From: a bacterium
GTDB taxonomy: Bacteria; Cyanobacteriota; Vampirovibrionia; Obscuribacterales; Obscuribacteraceae
Assembly (NCBI GenBank): GCA_018062085.1
Contig: JAGOSY010000031.1
Coordinates: forward strand, 1 to 50,499
Direction: 5' to 3'
DNA: 50,499 nt
In this document: piece after piece, positions 33,454 to 42,999 of the stretch
How the letters are laid out: every line of letters begins with the position of its first letter
Numbering within the stretch: the first letter of the stretch is position 1
Made by a program: the position numbers and the translations under genes
Notes under the pieces: model-generated
Databases searched by the model: none
Told to the model about the DNA's origin: nothing
The model's input: the letters and a program-made list of their open reading frames with translations, nothing else

Positions 33454-34980
33454 CTAGTTTTTTGGCTTCCATATTGGATCTTGAAACTTGCTAGATTTCG
33501 GTTCAAACCAACGGGTCATGGTCATTTTCTGCTGGGTATAGAACTGAATTCCTTCAGAGCCTTGAATGTGCAGGTCACCATAGAACGAAGCGTTCCAGCC
33601 CGTGAAGGGGAACCAAGCCATGGGGGCTGGCACACCAACGTTAATACCAATCATACCGGCATTAAAGTGATGCTTGAACTCACGGGCCGAGCGGCCTGAG
33701 TTTGTATACATAACCGCGCCGTTGCCATAAGGGCAATCGCGACCTATCGCTAGAGCTTCGTCTAGAGAATCGACACGCACCACTGATAATACTGGCCCAA
33801 ATATTTCTTCTTTGACAATAGACATTTCTGGTTTGGCGTGGTCAAGAATAGTTGGCCCTAAGAAGAATCCGCTTGATTTTGCTGCTTCAATATTGCGACC
33901 GTCTAGAGCCACTTTGGCCCCTTCCTTTTCGCCTTTATTGATCATGCTGCGCACTTTGTCCAAATGCTCTTTTGATACCAGGGGACCCATGTCTGGGTGA
34001 GTTGAGCCCTTGCCGTCAGTTGGACCGACTTTCATTTTTGCCGATGCTTCCACTAAATGCGGTATCAGGGCTTCAGCAGCTTCGCCAACAGGAAGAGCTA
34101 AGCTACCAGCCATGCATCTTTCGCCAGCACAGCCAAAGGCCGATGCTTGTAGGGCTTGAACGGTCTGTTCCATATCGGCGTCAGGCATAATGATGATGTG
34201 ATTTTTTGCACCACCAGCTGCTTGTACTCTTTTGCCGTTGGCTGTGCCTGTGGTGTAAATGTATTTAGCAATATGGGTTGAGCCCACAAACGAGATCGCT
34301 TTAATTAACGGATGGGTGAGCAAGGCGTCAACGCAATCTTTGCCGCCATGAACAATATTGAACACACCATTGGGTAGGCCAGCTTCAGACAATAGATTGG
34401 CAATCATCATACTGGTCAACGGTACTTTTTCGGATGGTTTCAAGACAAATGAATTGCCGCAAGTCAGAGCAATGGGATACATCCAGAGCGGAACCATGGC
34501 GGGAAAATTGAAAGGAGCGATGCCGGCACAGACCCCAATTGGGTGGCGGATTGTCTCGCAATCGACGTTGCGAGCAATGTTTTCCATGCTCTCACCCATC
34601 ATTAAGCTGGGGATACCGCAGGCAAACTCGACTACTTCTATGGCTCTTTGTACTGAAGCTCTAGATTCTGGTAGGGTCTTGCCGTGTTCACGAGTAACAC
34701 ACTGGGCAATCTCTTCATAGTGCTGCTCCATCAGGTTCTTGAAGCGGAACATCACCCGAGCACGTTCGATAATTGGCACTTCTTTCCATTCAAGAAAGGC
34801 TTTCTGGGCTGCTTGCACGGCTCTGTCTACATCAGCGTTGCCGCCTAGCGGCGTGCGGCCGATGATTTCACCTGTGGAGGGGTTGTAGATGTCTTGAAAT
34901 TCGGTGGCTGTTGAATCTACCCAGTCACCATTGACCAAGAGCTTGCACACTGTTGCAGTGCCGGTTTTTGTTGCAACCAT
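33454..34980 (-). CDS. mmsA: methylmalonate-semialdehyde dehydrogenase (CoA-acylating)
   Basis: Oxidises methylmalonate semialdehyde to propionyl-CoA (and malonate semialdehyde to acetyl-CoA) with NAD+ and CoA, in valine and inositol breakdown. The 508 aa length is typical of the ALDH6 family. Diagnostic stretches are 'HPIGVCAGIAPFNFPAMVPLWM', 'SFVGSTHIAKYIY' and the catalytic 'GCAGERCMAGSLALPVG', with the nucleophilic Cys near residue 288 in the CMA context specific to MMSDH. The C-terminal 'PAPMAWFPFTGWNASFYGDLHIQG' is also family-specific. Strong Shine-Dalgarno GGAGGGTGG. No other valine or inositol genes lie in this window. Confidence 0.96.
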   Translation of the reverse strand: MVATKTGTATVCKLLVNGDWVDSTATEFQDIYNPSTGEIIGRTPLGGNADVDRAVQAAQKAFLEWKEVPIIERARVMFRFKNLMEQHYEEIAQCVTREHGKTLPESRASVQRAIEVVEFACGIPSLMMGESMENIARNVDCETIRHPIGVCAGIAPFNFPAMVPLWMYPIALTCGNSFVLKPSEKVPLTSMMIANLLSEAGLPNGVFNIVHGGKDCVDALLTHPLIKAISFVGSTHIAKYIYTTGTANGKRVQAAGGAKNHIIIMPDADMEQTVQALQASAFGCAGERCMAGSLALPVGEAAEALIPHLVEASAKMKVGPTDGKGSTHPDMGPLVSKEHLDKVRSMINKGEKEGAKVALDGRNIEAAKSSGFFLGPTILDHAKPEMSIVKEEIFGPVLSVVRVDSLDEALAIGRDCPYGNGAVMYTNSGRSAREFKHHFNAGMIGINVGVPAPMAWFPFTGWNASFYGDLHIQGSEGIQFYTQQKMTMTRWFEPKSSKFQDPIWKPKN

Positions 34981-35080
34981 TCCACCCTCCGATTTTTTGC
35001 AAAAGCTGGTGAAGCTTCAAATAATCTGCGCTTCTAATAATCTGCAAAAGGATATCGGTTTGGCCTACTTTAAGCAATAT

Positions 35081-35115
35081 AAAGAGCTCTCTAAACCCGT
35101 AAACAAGGGCTCTTT
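35081..35115. repeat. 10-bp inverted repeat, possible terminator
   Basis: AAAGAGCTCT (35081-35090) pairs with AGGGCTCTTT (35106-35115), with one G-T pair, around 15 bases. It lies 40 bases downstream of the glycine-rich gene (minus strand) and upstream of mmsA. Only a mixed A/T stretch follows, so termination is possible but not strong; it could also be a regulatory site for mmsA. Confidence 0.45.
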
Positions 35116-35155
35116 GAGAATCTTCTAATAGGCTGTTACATACTGGCAGGTCACT

Positions 35156-36307
35156 TTAGTAGCTAGCTGAGGCTTTGGTCATTGCCTGGTCGGCGTAATT
35201 CATGGCCTGGGCTGCTTGCTCACGAGCTTGATTGGCCAATGTCTTGGCCATGGGTGAGCTGGTCGTGCTGGCCAGAGAGCTAGCACTTTCAGCGGCCGCC
35301 TGAGCGCTATTGGCATGCGAGCGAGCTTCGCTGGCTGCTTGCTGAATGGTATTGCTGTTGTTTGAACTCATGGCTTGGTTTAGTGAGTTGCGAGCAGAGT
35401 TGGCGTGGTTCTGTGTTTGAGTCAGCTGACTTTGCACTTGTGAGTTGATGCCAGCAAAGTTGGCTTGTACCGACTTTGGATCATAAGTCGACTGGGTAGA
35501 AGTGGCTGCTCTTTGTGGTGTAGCGCCTTGAGTTTCGCTGTTGTCAAAGATCTGGTTGAAGTTGGTCTGGCCCATGCTGTTGCCGCTATTCATAGTGTTA
35601 TTTGAGCCACCAACCAAGCCAGTTGAGCTGCCGCCTGATCGCGTTCCCGTTCCCGGGCCGATGACGCCACCAGAGGTAAAATTGCCATCGCCCATGGCTG
35701 AAGTCGATCTGACATTGCCCCACTGTTGACCAGTGGAGAAATTGGCGGCCTTATTACCGGCGCGATTTTGATTTTGCGCCTCTATCAAGCTCTGTTTATA
35801 GGCCTTGTTGCTAGCCGCTCCATTAGTAGAATTTGTGGCTCTGTTGGTTGTGTCGGTCTGACCGCCGGCACCTGTGGCCAGTGGCGCATCTTTCGGGAAA
35901 ACTATAAACTCACCAGGGCTCTTACTTTTGCCCATCAGTTTTTCAAGTATGGTGTCCCACATACTTGGCGTGTTGACGGGTGTATAGCTAGGATTGGCGC
36001 CTGTGCTGCCAGTATTGCCGGTGTTACCATAATTAGTGCCGTAGCCGCCCGTATTGCCGCCGGTGCCGTAATTTCCGAAATCTGATTCAGGGGGTGTGCC
36101 ATAGCCGCCGTTATAGCTGCCGCCGTTATATGAGCCTTGTTGATTGCCGTAGTTACCGGAACTCGAACCACCAGGGTTTTCGAAAATTGAGTTGAAGTTC
36201 TGAGCTTGAGCAGGGCTTGCGAAGCCCTGCAGGCCGAGCAGAGAAATTAGTGATATAGCCGCAGTAATTTCTTTGATGCTAGTTTGTGCTCTGTATTGCT
36301 GACTCAT
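35156..36307 (-). CDS. exported Gly/Asn/Ser-rich protein with Ala/Gln helical C-terminus
   Basis: 383 aa from the ATG at 36307, which has AGGA about seven bases before it; a TTG at 36340 lacks support. A signal peptide ends 'ASPAQAQ-NFNS'. Residues about 35-100 are a Gly/Tyr/Asn/Ser low-complexity stretch resembling adhesive or glycine-rich cell-surface proteins. The motif 'FNSIFENPG' at the mature N-terminus recurs as 'FNQIFDNSE' near residue 255. The last 110 residues are helical and rich in Ala, Ser, Gln and Asn with a heptad-like spacing ('AREQAAQAMNYADQAM'). No known family. It follows the ADP-ribosyltransferase-like gene by 29 bases and may be coupled to it. Confidence 0.72.
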   Translation of the reverse strand: MSQQYRAQTSIKEITAAISLISLLGLQGFASPAQAQNFNSIFENPGGSSSGNYGNQQGSYNGGSYNGGYGTPPESDFGNYGTGGNTGGYGTNYGNTGNTGSTGANPSYTPVNTPSMWDTILEKLMGKSKSPGEFIVFPKDAPLATGAGGQTDTTNRATNSTNGAASNKAYKQSLIEAQNQNRAGNKAANFSTGQQWGNVRSTSAMGDGNFTSGGVIGPGTGTRSGGSSTGLVGGSNNTMNSGNSMGQTNFNQIFDNSETQGATPQRAATSTQSTYDPKSVQANFAGINSQVQSQLTQTQNHANSARNSLNQAMSSNNSNTIQQAASEARSHANSAQAAAESASSLASTTSSPMAKTLANQAREQAAQAMNYADQAMTKASASY

Positions 36308-36336
36308 TGTTGATCCTGTTGTACAAGACCAGCAGC

Positions 36337-37050
36337 TCAAGCTTTCGATTGCCTGAGTTTTCTTAGCTGATCATCATGGGTGAGAGCCGGAACTTCTCCA
36401 CCTTTCAGTGTAACACCGACTTTGTCGGCCACAAGACCCAGCTTTCGTAGAAACCACATGTCTACGCGCTTTTTCTGCAAAGTATCTCGTAAATGTTTGA
36501 TATTTGAGAGAAATTCGCCATCTTCGAACGTCCTCATGCGCTCAAAGCCGCCCATGAGACGTTTGGAGCCATGATTGCAGTGTAGTACTTCTACTATATT
36601 ATTAACTTGAACTGGGCCGAGTACAGCAGCAGTGAAAGCCTGGGGTTGGCCTTCTCGCCAATCACCTTCGTTTTGCAAGAAATCGACTTGTAACCACGTT
36701 CGTGCGGTGAAACGCACGCGCAGAACCACAGGCTCACAGATTAATGAATTGATAGTGTCAGGTTTTATGTCGCGGATGCAGGCTGCTCTAGCGTAGGCGT
36801 AGGCGTCTTGCGCTCTAGTTGTGAAAAAACTATAGCTGTTGCGGCCGGGTTCAAGGAAACCAGTTTTGTTTATTTCCCAGCGACGATAGCAGTTGGTACC
36901 ATGGTAGAGGAAGATTTCGTTTTCGGGCTGATTATAGTCCAAGTGGCCATGGCTAGCGGCGAACTCCGCAAGCGGTGGGGGAACTTCATGGTAACGTAGG
37001 CTATCCACCCGCTTCCTCTCATATTCTAGCCCTAGCTCTACTAGCCCCAT
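36337..37050 (-). CDS. protein with ADP-ribosyltransferase-fold-like core
   Basis: 237 aa from the ATG at 37050 (AAGGTG nine bases upstream); a GTG at 37062 is the alternative. No signal peptide. The core reads 'IFLYHGTNCYRRWEINKTGFLEPGRNSYSFFTTRAQDAYAYARAAC', the pattern of the H-Y-E ADP-ribosyltransferase/RNA 2'-phosphotransferase fold: an initial YHGT histidine, a Gly-Phe-containing helix, then an 'SFFTT..A..YA' strand and helix. A candidate acidic residue lies in 'VNNIVEVLHCN' near residue 155. Assignment is by pattern only. No antitoxin-like partner is obvious beside it. It lies between the glycine-rich exported gene and the coiled-coil locus, all on the minus strand. Confidence 0.6.
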   Translation of the reverse strand: MGLVELGLEYERKRVDSLRYHEVPPPLAEFAASHGHLDYNQPENEIFLYHGTNCYRRWEINKTGFLEPGRNSYSFFTTRAQDAYAYARAACIRDIKPDTINSLICEPVVLRVRFTARTWLQVDFLQNEGDWREGQPQAFTAAVLGPVQVNNIVEVLHCNHGSKRLMGGFERMRTFEDGEFLSNIKHLRDTLQKKRVDMWFLRKLGLVADKVGVTLKGGEVPALTHDDQLRKLRQSKA

Positions 37051-37141
37051 CGGGGAAAGCACCTTTCATAGTGTTATTCCCTTGATATGGAGGTGTCTAA
37101 CCTTGCTATTGCTTAGCCTCTGAGGAGCACTCGGACTGAAC

Positions 37142-40100
37142 TTACTCCATGTGCTTTTCTCTGGCCGCTTGTATGGCGGAAGTGGCAGCTGCTAGGGCTT
37201 TGCGCACGTGGTCGAGATTTACTTCAGCACTGTCACGAATTGTTGTGGTCAGCTCTGATCGTTTGTTGGTCAATTCGCTAAAGAGCTTCTCACTTTGATC
37301 TTCCATGTTGTCGATGTTGTGTTCGATGGCGCTAGCAAGATCCTTATTAGCTTGCTGCTTTAGACTTCCAAGCTTGTTCAGGGCGTGGTTGCGCTCTTCA
37401 TTCAATTCGGGCTCAGCATCCACAGTAGATGATTCCACCAAGCTCTTGAGAGTAAGATCGCTTTCAAGCATGCGCTTTTCGGTGTCTTTGAGGTAAACAT
37501 TTACTTCTTGAGTGCGCTGAACGAGATCTTGGCTAGAGCGTTTAAATGTCTCTTCTAGACCACTCTTTAGTCCACGACCAGAACTTTCTAAATCGGTTAG
37601 GCAGTCGTCTACAGTGCGCTTTAACTTGTCGGAAGAGAGGTTAATACTCTCTTCTAGTTTGGCCAGCTGGGAGAGCATAGCGGTGTTGGATTCAGAGGCA
37701 ACTTGCTTGCTCATATCGTGAATCATGGTGCGCAGAATTTCCTTCTGCTCGTTTAGTTTGGGCAAGATTGACTCGGCCAGAAGCTCTTTTGTCTTCTGAG
37801 CCACAGCCATCTCGCAGACTGCTACAGTGTGCGAGATGGTTTGTTCAAGATCAAGCTTGGTTGAGCGTAGCTTTTCGCAAGCTCTCTCAAGGGAGCTGTC
37901 TATTTCTTCAATCATAGAACGCATGTTGCGTTCTAGTGATTGGGTGATTGAAGCATTTTCTTCGCCCATGCGCTCGCTGAAGCGCTCGAAACGTTGAGTT
38001 ACTTTTTCAGTGTAGCTATCGTGGCTTTCTTTTAGTTGTTCAAGGATCGACTCGCTTAGTCTTGCCAGCTCATCATTGCGGCTGGCTATTAAGCTGTTGA
38101 GGCGGCCTTGAACAGAGGCAGTCAGTTTCTCTAACTCTCCTTTGAATTGCTCACACTGATTGACTATTGTGGTCGAAAGTTCATTTTGTTCGGATTCAAG
38201 ACGCTGTAAACCGCTTGCATCCAGGTCGCTGAGGAGGCTTCTGGCTCCTTCAGATTCTTTCGAAAGATTATTTTGCACATCGACTGCAAGATTTTCTAGG
38301 CGGCTTCTCAATTCACTAGAAAGATTGGTGAGATTGACTTCTGCGTGTTTTTCAAGGTCTTGGCCTTCACGCAGCAACTCCTCAACTTGTCTGTTCAAGC
38401 GGATTTTTAACTCTTCTGCACGCGAACTCATCTTGTTGGCGGCTTTTGCAACTTGTTGCTCAAGCTTGCTCATTAAGGTCGCCATTTCGTTCATCATCAA
38501 ACGAGCGTCTTGAGCTGGTGCAGGTCTTACGCCCGAGTCGAATTCGCCCAAAACAGGGGTGCTTCTATAAGGTGCTGGTGTCGAAGTCGGTGCGAGAAAT
38601 GGCTCTGGTTCTGGGGCTACTTGCTGAACTAGCGCTTCTGGAGTCTCAATTGCTGGAGCTGGGGCTACTTCTTGGACTGGAGCTGCCACTTCAGCTGGAG
38701 GGGGCACAATCTCTGGAGCTGCTACCTCTGTTGGAGCTGGCGTTACCAGGGCTGCTACTGGTAACTCTTGTGCTAAATCCGCTTGTGTTGGAACCTGTAT
38801 TTGTGATCTCAATGGAGTGGGCTGTGGCACAGGCACATGTACTTGGGCATTGACTGGGTCGGCGCCGATGTTGGCACCGCTCCCGATTTCACTGCTGCGC
38901 CGTAGCGGGCTGCTGTAATCGCGAGGTCTGACGCGAGTTTGCATAACTTGCGAATCTGTCATAGATTCTGGCATAGATTCTGCTGACATGACTTCTGCTG
39001 GCATGACTTCTGCTGGCACAGCTTCGGGCGCTGTCGTCTCAGCTTGTAGCGGTTCTACTGTCGGCTCAAAGATTGCTTGAGACGGCGGTTGAGTTGGCTC
39101 TGGCGTTAACTCTAGTGCTGGCGCTTGCTCTGGTTCGGCTGCTTGATCTTGGACCAGCTCTACCGGCGATTGAGAATTTTCAATGACGCTTTCTTCAGGG
39201 GCTGAGAACAACGAAGTTGTTGGGTCCATGGTCGACCAGAAACCAGCGCTGTCTGTAGCACTGTTAAGTGTGCCGACATCTTGTGTCAGCGGCGTTGTGC
39301 TCACTGTTGCATCAGCAGCTGCCTCTGGTGTTTGGATTTCGCTCACCGGAGTACCTTGGTGCCAGACTTGTTGCTCACTGCTTAGTGCTTCATCAACTGG
39401 TGCTGCACCCATCTGTAATTCAGGCGTTGGGCTATCTTTTGAAAGTTGTTGAGTCAATCTTTCAAAGAGGCTGTCTGAATCGTCTGTTGCAGTGTCAGCG
39501 GGCTGCGCGAAAGAAGACTCTACGGCAGTTGACCACTCGGCTTCGCTGGTTGCTTGACTATCAGTTGTGAGCGCTTCTGTTTGCATTAAGCTTGGTTCTA
39601 TCAGTTCAGGCAGCGGAGATTTTTCTCCGTGCCAATCGCTTGGTGAGCTGGCTCCCCAACCTTGAGAGTGTTCAGCCAATGCTTCTGGCAATGGCAGTTC
39701 TACTGGGGTAGGAATAAATGTTTCGCGAACAAATGTCTCTGGCGTGGCTGTTTCGCTGGCACCTTGTGGGGCTTGGTCAATGACTGGTATTACTGGCGGT
39801 GTGCTAGTGTCGGCAAGCGCTGCCGCTGCGACTGGCTCTGCCTCTGGCTCTGTTTGCGGTTCGGTAAAGGGCTCAGTGGCTGGTTTGTAGTCCATCCACG
39901 AATCGGGGTCGGATACAACTGGCTCCTCTGTCACCACAGGCATGATGGCGTCTGGATTAGTTTCGATTGTGCCGCGGGCCGCGTTGGAGAAGATATCTGA
40001 ATCGAAATGGGATTCTTGGATAGCGGGCTCTGGGCTGATGGCAAAGTCATTAGGATTAAGGTCCCAGCTGTCTAATTTGTTGGCTGCCATGGCTGGAGGC

Positions 40101-41578
40101 TGGGCCTCGTCTTTGACGAATTTGTCGTAGTGTTCGTCGCCAAAGTACTCTTTTAAACGTTTCTGTTTCCCTGCTTCGAATTCGGCTTTAATGCGCTTTT
40201 CTTTTTCAAATTCGTTTTCAGCATAATTAATTGCCGCTTCACCGGCTAAGCCTTGCTGGTAATCATTGAAGAACTGGGCCGAAAAATCTTCTTTTGGTAG
40301 ATTGCTCTCTAGAACTGCTGTGTTAGAAGACACAGAGCTCTCGTGGGTGTCGTGAGAAAGTTCATACCAAGCAGTGGCCATCCTGACGCTAGTCAATTGC
40401 TGGTCTATGCGAATATGATCGCCCGTCATCAGAACGGCAGTGAGGGCGTCTGCCGATGCCGTAGCCCAAGGGGGGGTGTCGTCATAGCGGCTTGCCGTCC
40501 GCGTCGGAGTTGCAGGCGGTTCAGGAGCAGGCTCTGGGCCTGAAGGCACAAAAGCAGTGTTAGCTTCAAAAGCAAACTCTGAAGCTTCGCTGTCTAATGC
40601 AGGTGGCTGTTGCGGATATTCTGGTACCAGCATTTCGGCCTGTGGTGGTAGCTGCAGGTTGGAGTAAGAAAGCTGTTGTAGGGCTGGCGGAATATCAAAT
40701 GTTGGTTGGCTTGGGTTAGGCGATGGTGCCACCGTCTGTGGTGTGTACTCGGCAATCTGTGGTTCGATTATTGAGGATGGAGCACTTTCTGCGGCTGGGC
40801 TCGGCTTGAATGGATTATTTTCGAAAGCAGCAGGCGAGGCTGCTTGTTCGGCGTTAATGGCTTGTTGAGTCATTATGCCATGTTGCACGGCTAGTTCTCC
40901 CAGAGCAAGCTCTTCGGCGTTTAGAGCTGCAAAGCAAGACTTAAGAACTGTTTTGTTTTTGTCGTCTTGACGTCCTTCTGGGGTGAAGATCATGTGGCAA
41001 ACTGAGCCAATATCAATCACAGGCTTGCCTACTTGCGGAGTGAGCTTGGCTCCCATTTGTGCAAGCAATGCAATTACTGGCTCTTCTAGGGCCGAACCTT
41101 CGACGGTCAAGCTTCGTCTGCTACCGCCCTGGGCATAGTTAGAACCTACTTGATAGAGGGCTTTGACCTGGCTTGCCCCGAGTCTAGTAATGGGGCGACA
41201 AGCTAAATAGTTGAAATCTTTGCCGTCGAGAATAGCTTTTGTTGCTTTTTCTTGCATCAGAGCATCGAGCACTCTGAATTCATAGGCTGATGCTGTGACG
41301 TTTACAACCATGCATTGACCTTCGTCTTTGCTTATCACAACGCAAAGGTCTTTGACTCTGAAGGTTTCGCCCTGCTCCTCTGCCTTCTTCGAAAACGTCG
41401 ATAGGCCAGCTGGTGCTGCTACTTGTTCTAGACAAAATATTAGATAACCTGGTTCGTAGAGCATGCTCTCTTGAGCGGCCCAGTCGGTTGGTGAGCTTGG
41501 CTTATTCTTATCAAAAACCCTCAGATAGGCTTTGACGTCGGGTATACGCAAGTGATGTTGGCGGAGCATTGAGTTCAT
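37142..41578 (-). CDS. giant protein: globular head, disordered linker, long coiled coil
   Basis: 1478 aa, no signal peptide or transmembrane segment, so presumably cytoplasmic. Residues about 1-265 look globular ('GYLIFCLEQVAAPAGLSTF', 'LGELAVQHGIMTQQAI', the latter like an N-terminal GspE/PilB-type helical segment). Residues about 270-1015 are disordered, dominated by Pro, Glu, Ala, Thr and Ser. Residues about 1020-1478 are an uninterrupted coiled coil ('EMATLMSKLEQQVAKAANKM'). It is the last of three adjacent genes for coiled-coil proteins on this strand. The Shine-Dalgarno is weak, and a second ATG lies three codons on. A cytoskeletal or scaffold role is a guess from shape. No family is recognised. 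Confidence 0.82.
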   Translation of the reverse strand: MNSMLRQHHLRIPDVKAYLRVFDKNKPSSPTDWAAQESMLYEPGYLIFCLEQVAAPAGLSTFSKKAEEQGETFRVKDLCVVISKDEGQCMVVNVTASAYEFRVLDALMQEKATKAILDGKDFNYLACRPITRLGASQVKALYQVGSNYAQGGSRRSLTVEGSALEEPVIALLAQMGAKLTPQVGKPVIDIGSVCHMIFTPEGRQDDKNKTVLKSCFAALNAEELALGELAVQHGIMTQQAINAEQAASPAAFENNPFKPSPAAESAPSSIIEPQIAEYTPQTVAPSPNPSQPTFDIPPALQQLSYSNLQLPPQAEMLVPEYPQQPPALDSEASEFAFEANTAFVPSGPEPAPEPPATPTRTASRYDDTPPWATASADALTAVLMTGDHIRIDQQLTSVRMATAWYELSHDTHESSVSSNTAVLESNLPKEDFSAQFFNDYQQGLAGEAAINYAENEFEKEKRIKAEFEAGKQKRLKEYFGDEHYDKFVKDEAQPPAMAANKLDSWDLNPNDFAISPEPAIQESHFDSDIFSNAARGTIETNPDAIMPVVTEEPVVSDPDSWMDYKPATEPFTEPQTEPEAEPVAAAALADTSTPPVIPVIDQAPQGASETATPETFVRETFIPTPVELPLPEALAEHSQGWGASSPSDWHGEKSPLPELIEPSLMQTEALTTDSQATSEAEWSTAVESSFAQPADTATDDSDSLFERLTQQLSKDSPTPELQMGAAPVDEALSSEQQVWHQGTPVSEIQTPEAAADATVSTTPLTQDVGTLNSATDSAGFWSTMDPTTSLFSAPEESVIENSQSPVELVQDQAAEPEQAPALELTPEPTQPPSQAIFEPTVEPLQAETTAPEAVPAEVMPAEVMSAESMPESMTDSQVMQTRVRPRDYSSPLRRSSEIGSGANIGADPVNAQVHVPVPQPTPLRSQIQVPTQADLAQELPVAALVTPAPTEVAAPEIVPPPAEVAAPVQEVAPAPAIETPEALVQQVAPEPEPFLAPTSTPAPYRSTPVLGEFDSGVRPAPAQDARLMMNEMATLMSKLEQQVAKAANKMSSRAEELKIRLNRQVEELLREGQDLEKHAEVNLTNLSSELRSRLENLAVDVQNNLSKESEGARSLLSDLDASGLQRLESEQNELSTTIVNQCEQFKGELEKLTASVQGRLNSLIASRNDELARLSESILEQLKESHDSYTEKVTQRFERFSERMGEENASITQSLERNMRSMIEEIDSSLERACEKLRSTKLDLEQTISHTVAVCEMAVAQKTKELLAESILPKLNEQKEILRTMIHDMSKQVASESNTAMLSQLAKLEESINLSSDKLKRTVDDCLTDLESSGRGLKSGLEETFKRSSQDLVQRTQEVNVYLKDTEKRMLESDLTLKSLVESSTVDAEPELNEERNHALNKLGSLKQQANKDLASAIEHNIDNMEDQSEKLFSELTNKRSELTTTIRDSAEVNLDHVRKALAAATSAIQAAREKHME
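38960..39016 (-). repeat. 15-base tandem repeat inside the giant coding region
   Basis: Two identical 15-base units CATGACTTCTGCTGG (38987-39001, 39002-39016) follow a diverged one (38972-38986) and a partial one (38960-38971), read on the plus strand. They encode the repeated peptide Pro/Ser-Ala-Glu-Val/Ser-Met in the disordered linker, so this part grows by in-frame duplication. Confidence 0.75.
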
Positions 41579-41644
41579 GGCGTTATCTTGTGACGAGTCC
41601 TGACTGGAAGTGTGGTTGTCTATTTGTAGTGATTAAATCAATTG

Positions 41645-42982
41645 CTATTCGGGAGCTCCTGCTGCATGCGCAATTTCCTTCAGTGCTGCAGCTTTTTGAT
41701 CATTTATTAGTTTTACCAACTTGGTGGTCGATTCTGCTATCTCGTTTTTGGCACTCTGGCTATCGGCTACGATTTTCGACAGTGAGCGCTCGTATGCGCC
41801 TTTCATTTCACCGTCAACTTCGGCGCCAACATTCGTCAGCGAGGCCACTGCGTCTTTCATTAGTTCGCCGAGTTTGGTCTCGAAGCCGTTGCGGATGGCT
41901 ATTAGCTCTGAGCGAATTTCATTAATTACTCGTGACTTTGCTTCCTCAAGTTGCGCTCTAACTAACTCAGTCTCGCTTACCTTACCGTTCATGCGAGAGA
42001 CAAAGGCCTGCATATCCATTTGCACGCGTTCTTGAACGTCATCGCATTTTTTCTTGAGATTCTCATTGCTTGTCTGTGATGCTTGCGTCAGTAGTCTGGT
42101 GGCAGCACTGGTATCATCACGTAGTTTGTTTGAGGCATCGAGGGAGAGTTCTTCTATTTGTTCGCAGACGCCTTCAAATTTTGCTTTAAGGGCGCTGACA
42201 TTTGAGTCACTGGCAGCGCTAAAGACATTATTCACATCTTGTTCGATTGCCCGCAAGATATCATCAATTTTGAGATGGAGAGCTTCAGAATCGCCTTCTA
42301 AGCCACTTTCTGATGCCTTCGAGTGCGATTCAAGATTGTTGAATTCAGCCTGGAAATCAGCATTGAAACGTTGCATCAAGGTTGAAAAATGGCTCTCTAT
42401 ACTGTTAGCTTTCTGCATGTAGTTGCGAAACAGAGCGCTATTTGACTGCTTCTCGCTGCCGCGCGATTCCCACAAACTATGATCTAGCTTTTGCTGTAGA
42501 GAATTTGAAAAGAAGCTAGATTGTGATCTCAGCCTCTGACCACTCAAGTAATGCTGTGTTTCAAGCTCTACTGCTGCTCCCTCGACGACGCTTGAATAGT
42601 GGTCTGCTGCACGCATGAAATTGTCGTCTAAAGTGCTCTCGTGGCTTATCTTTAGATCAGCAATTGCTCGGCGTAAATCATCATTGAATAGAGCCAAGCG
42701 CTCCGTTAGTTGTTGCAGGTGGTTTTCGGTGCTGACGCGCTCTCGTTCGGCGGCATTGCGCAGGCGTTCAACTGCTTCTTTTGCCTGCCTTTTGATTTCC
42801 TCTTCAACCGCAGCCGCTTTTGCTGCTACTTCCATTTTTGATTGCTGTTCTGATTCTTGGCGCTCGTTTACGTGCGCCGATGCTTTATTAGCCAGCTTCG
42901 CTGTTGATGCTTCTTCTAACTCATTCAGTCGTGCTGAACCAGAGTCGTAAATGTCTTGAAGCTTCTTACCTGCAAAAGTCAT
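41645..42982 (-). CDS. coiled-coil protein, middle gene of a three-gene locus
   Basis: 445 aa, nearly all charged alpha helix without prolines, signal peptide or membrane segment. Segments such as 'ERQESEQQSKMEVAAKAAAVEEEIKRQAKEAVERLRNAAERERVS' near residue 40 give long heptads, and 'FSTLMQRFNADFQAEFNNLESHSKASESG' is similar in style to the neighbouring genes. The first 25 residues ('FAGKKLQDIYDSGSARLNELEEAS') may be a short interaction element. GAGGAAG precedes the ATG and lies in the 17-base gap after the upstream coiled-coil gene, so the two are certainly co-transcribed. Weak resemblance to apolipoprotein-A or chemoreceptor coils is expected from composition alone. Confidence 0.8.
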   Translation of the reverse strand: MTFAGKKLQDIYDSGSARLNELEEASTAKLANKASAHVNERQESEQQSKMEVAAKAAAVEEEIKRQAKEAVERLRNAAERERVSTENHLQQLTERLALFNDDLRRAIADLKISHESTLDDNFMRAADHYSSVVEGAAVELETQHYLSGQRLRSQSSFFSNSLQQKLDHSLWESRGSEKQSNSALFRNYMQKANSIESHFSTLMQRFNADFQAEFNNLESHSKASESGLEGDSEALHLKIDDILRAIEQDVNNVFSAASDSNVSALKAKFEGVCEQIEELSLDASNKLRDDTSAATRLLTQASQTSNENLKKKCDDVQERVQMDMQAFVSRMNGKVSETELVRAQLEEAKSRVINEIRSELIAIRNGFETKLGELMKDAVASLTNVGAEVDGEMKGAYERSLSKIVADSQSAKNEIAESTTKLVKLINDQKAAALKEIAHAAGAPE

Positions 42983-42999
42983 TTAGGTCTTCCTCGATA

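Noticed and set aside
38446..38853. Long plus-strand frames opposite the coiled-coil genes (also 39183-40000, 42054-42422)
   Set aside because: They are opposite-strand shadows of biased Glu/Ala/Pro/Ser codons; their Leu/Cys/Arg-rich products have no motifs or ribosome binding sites.
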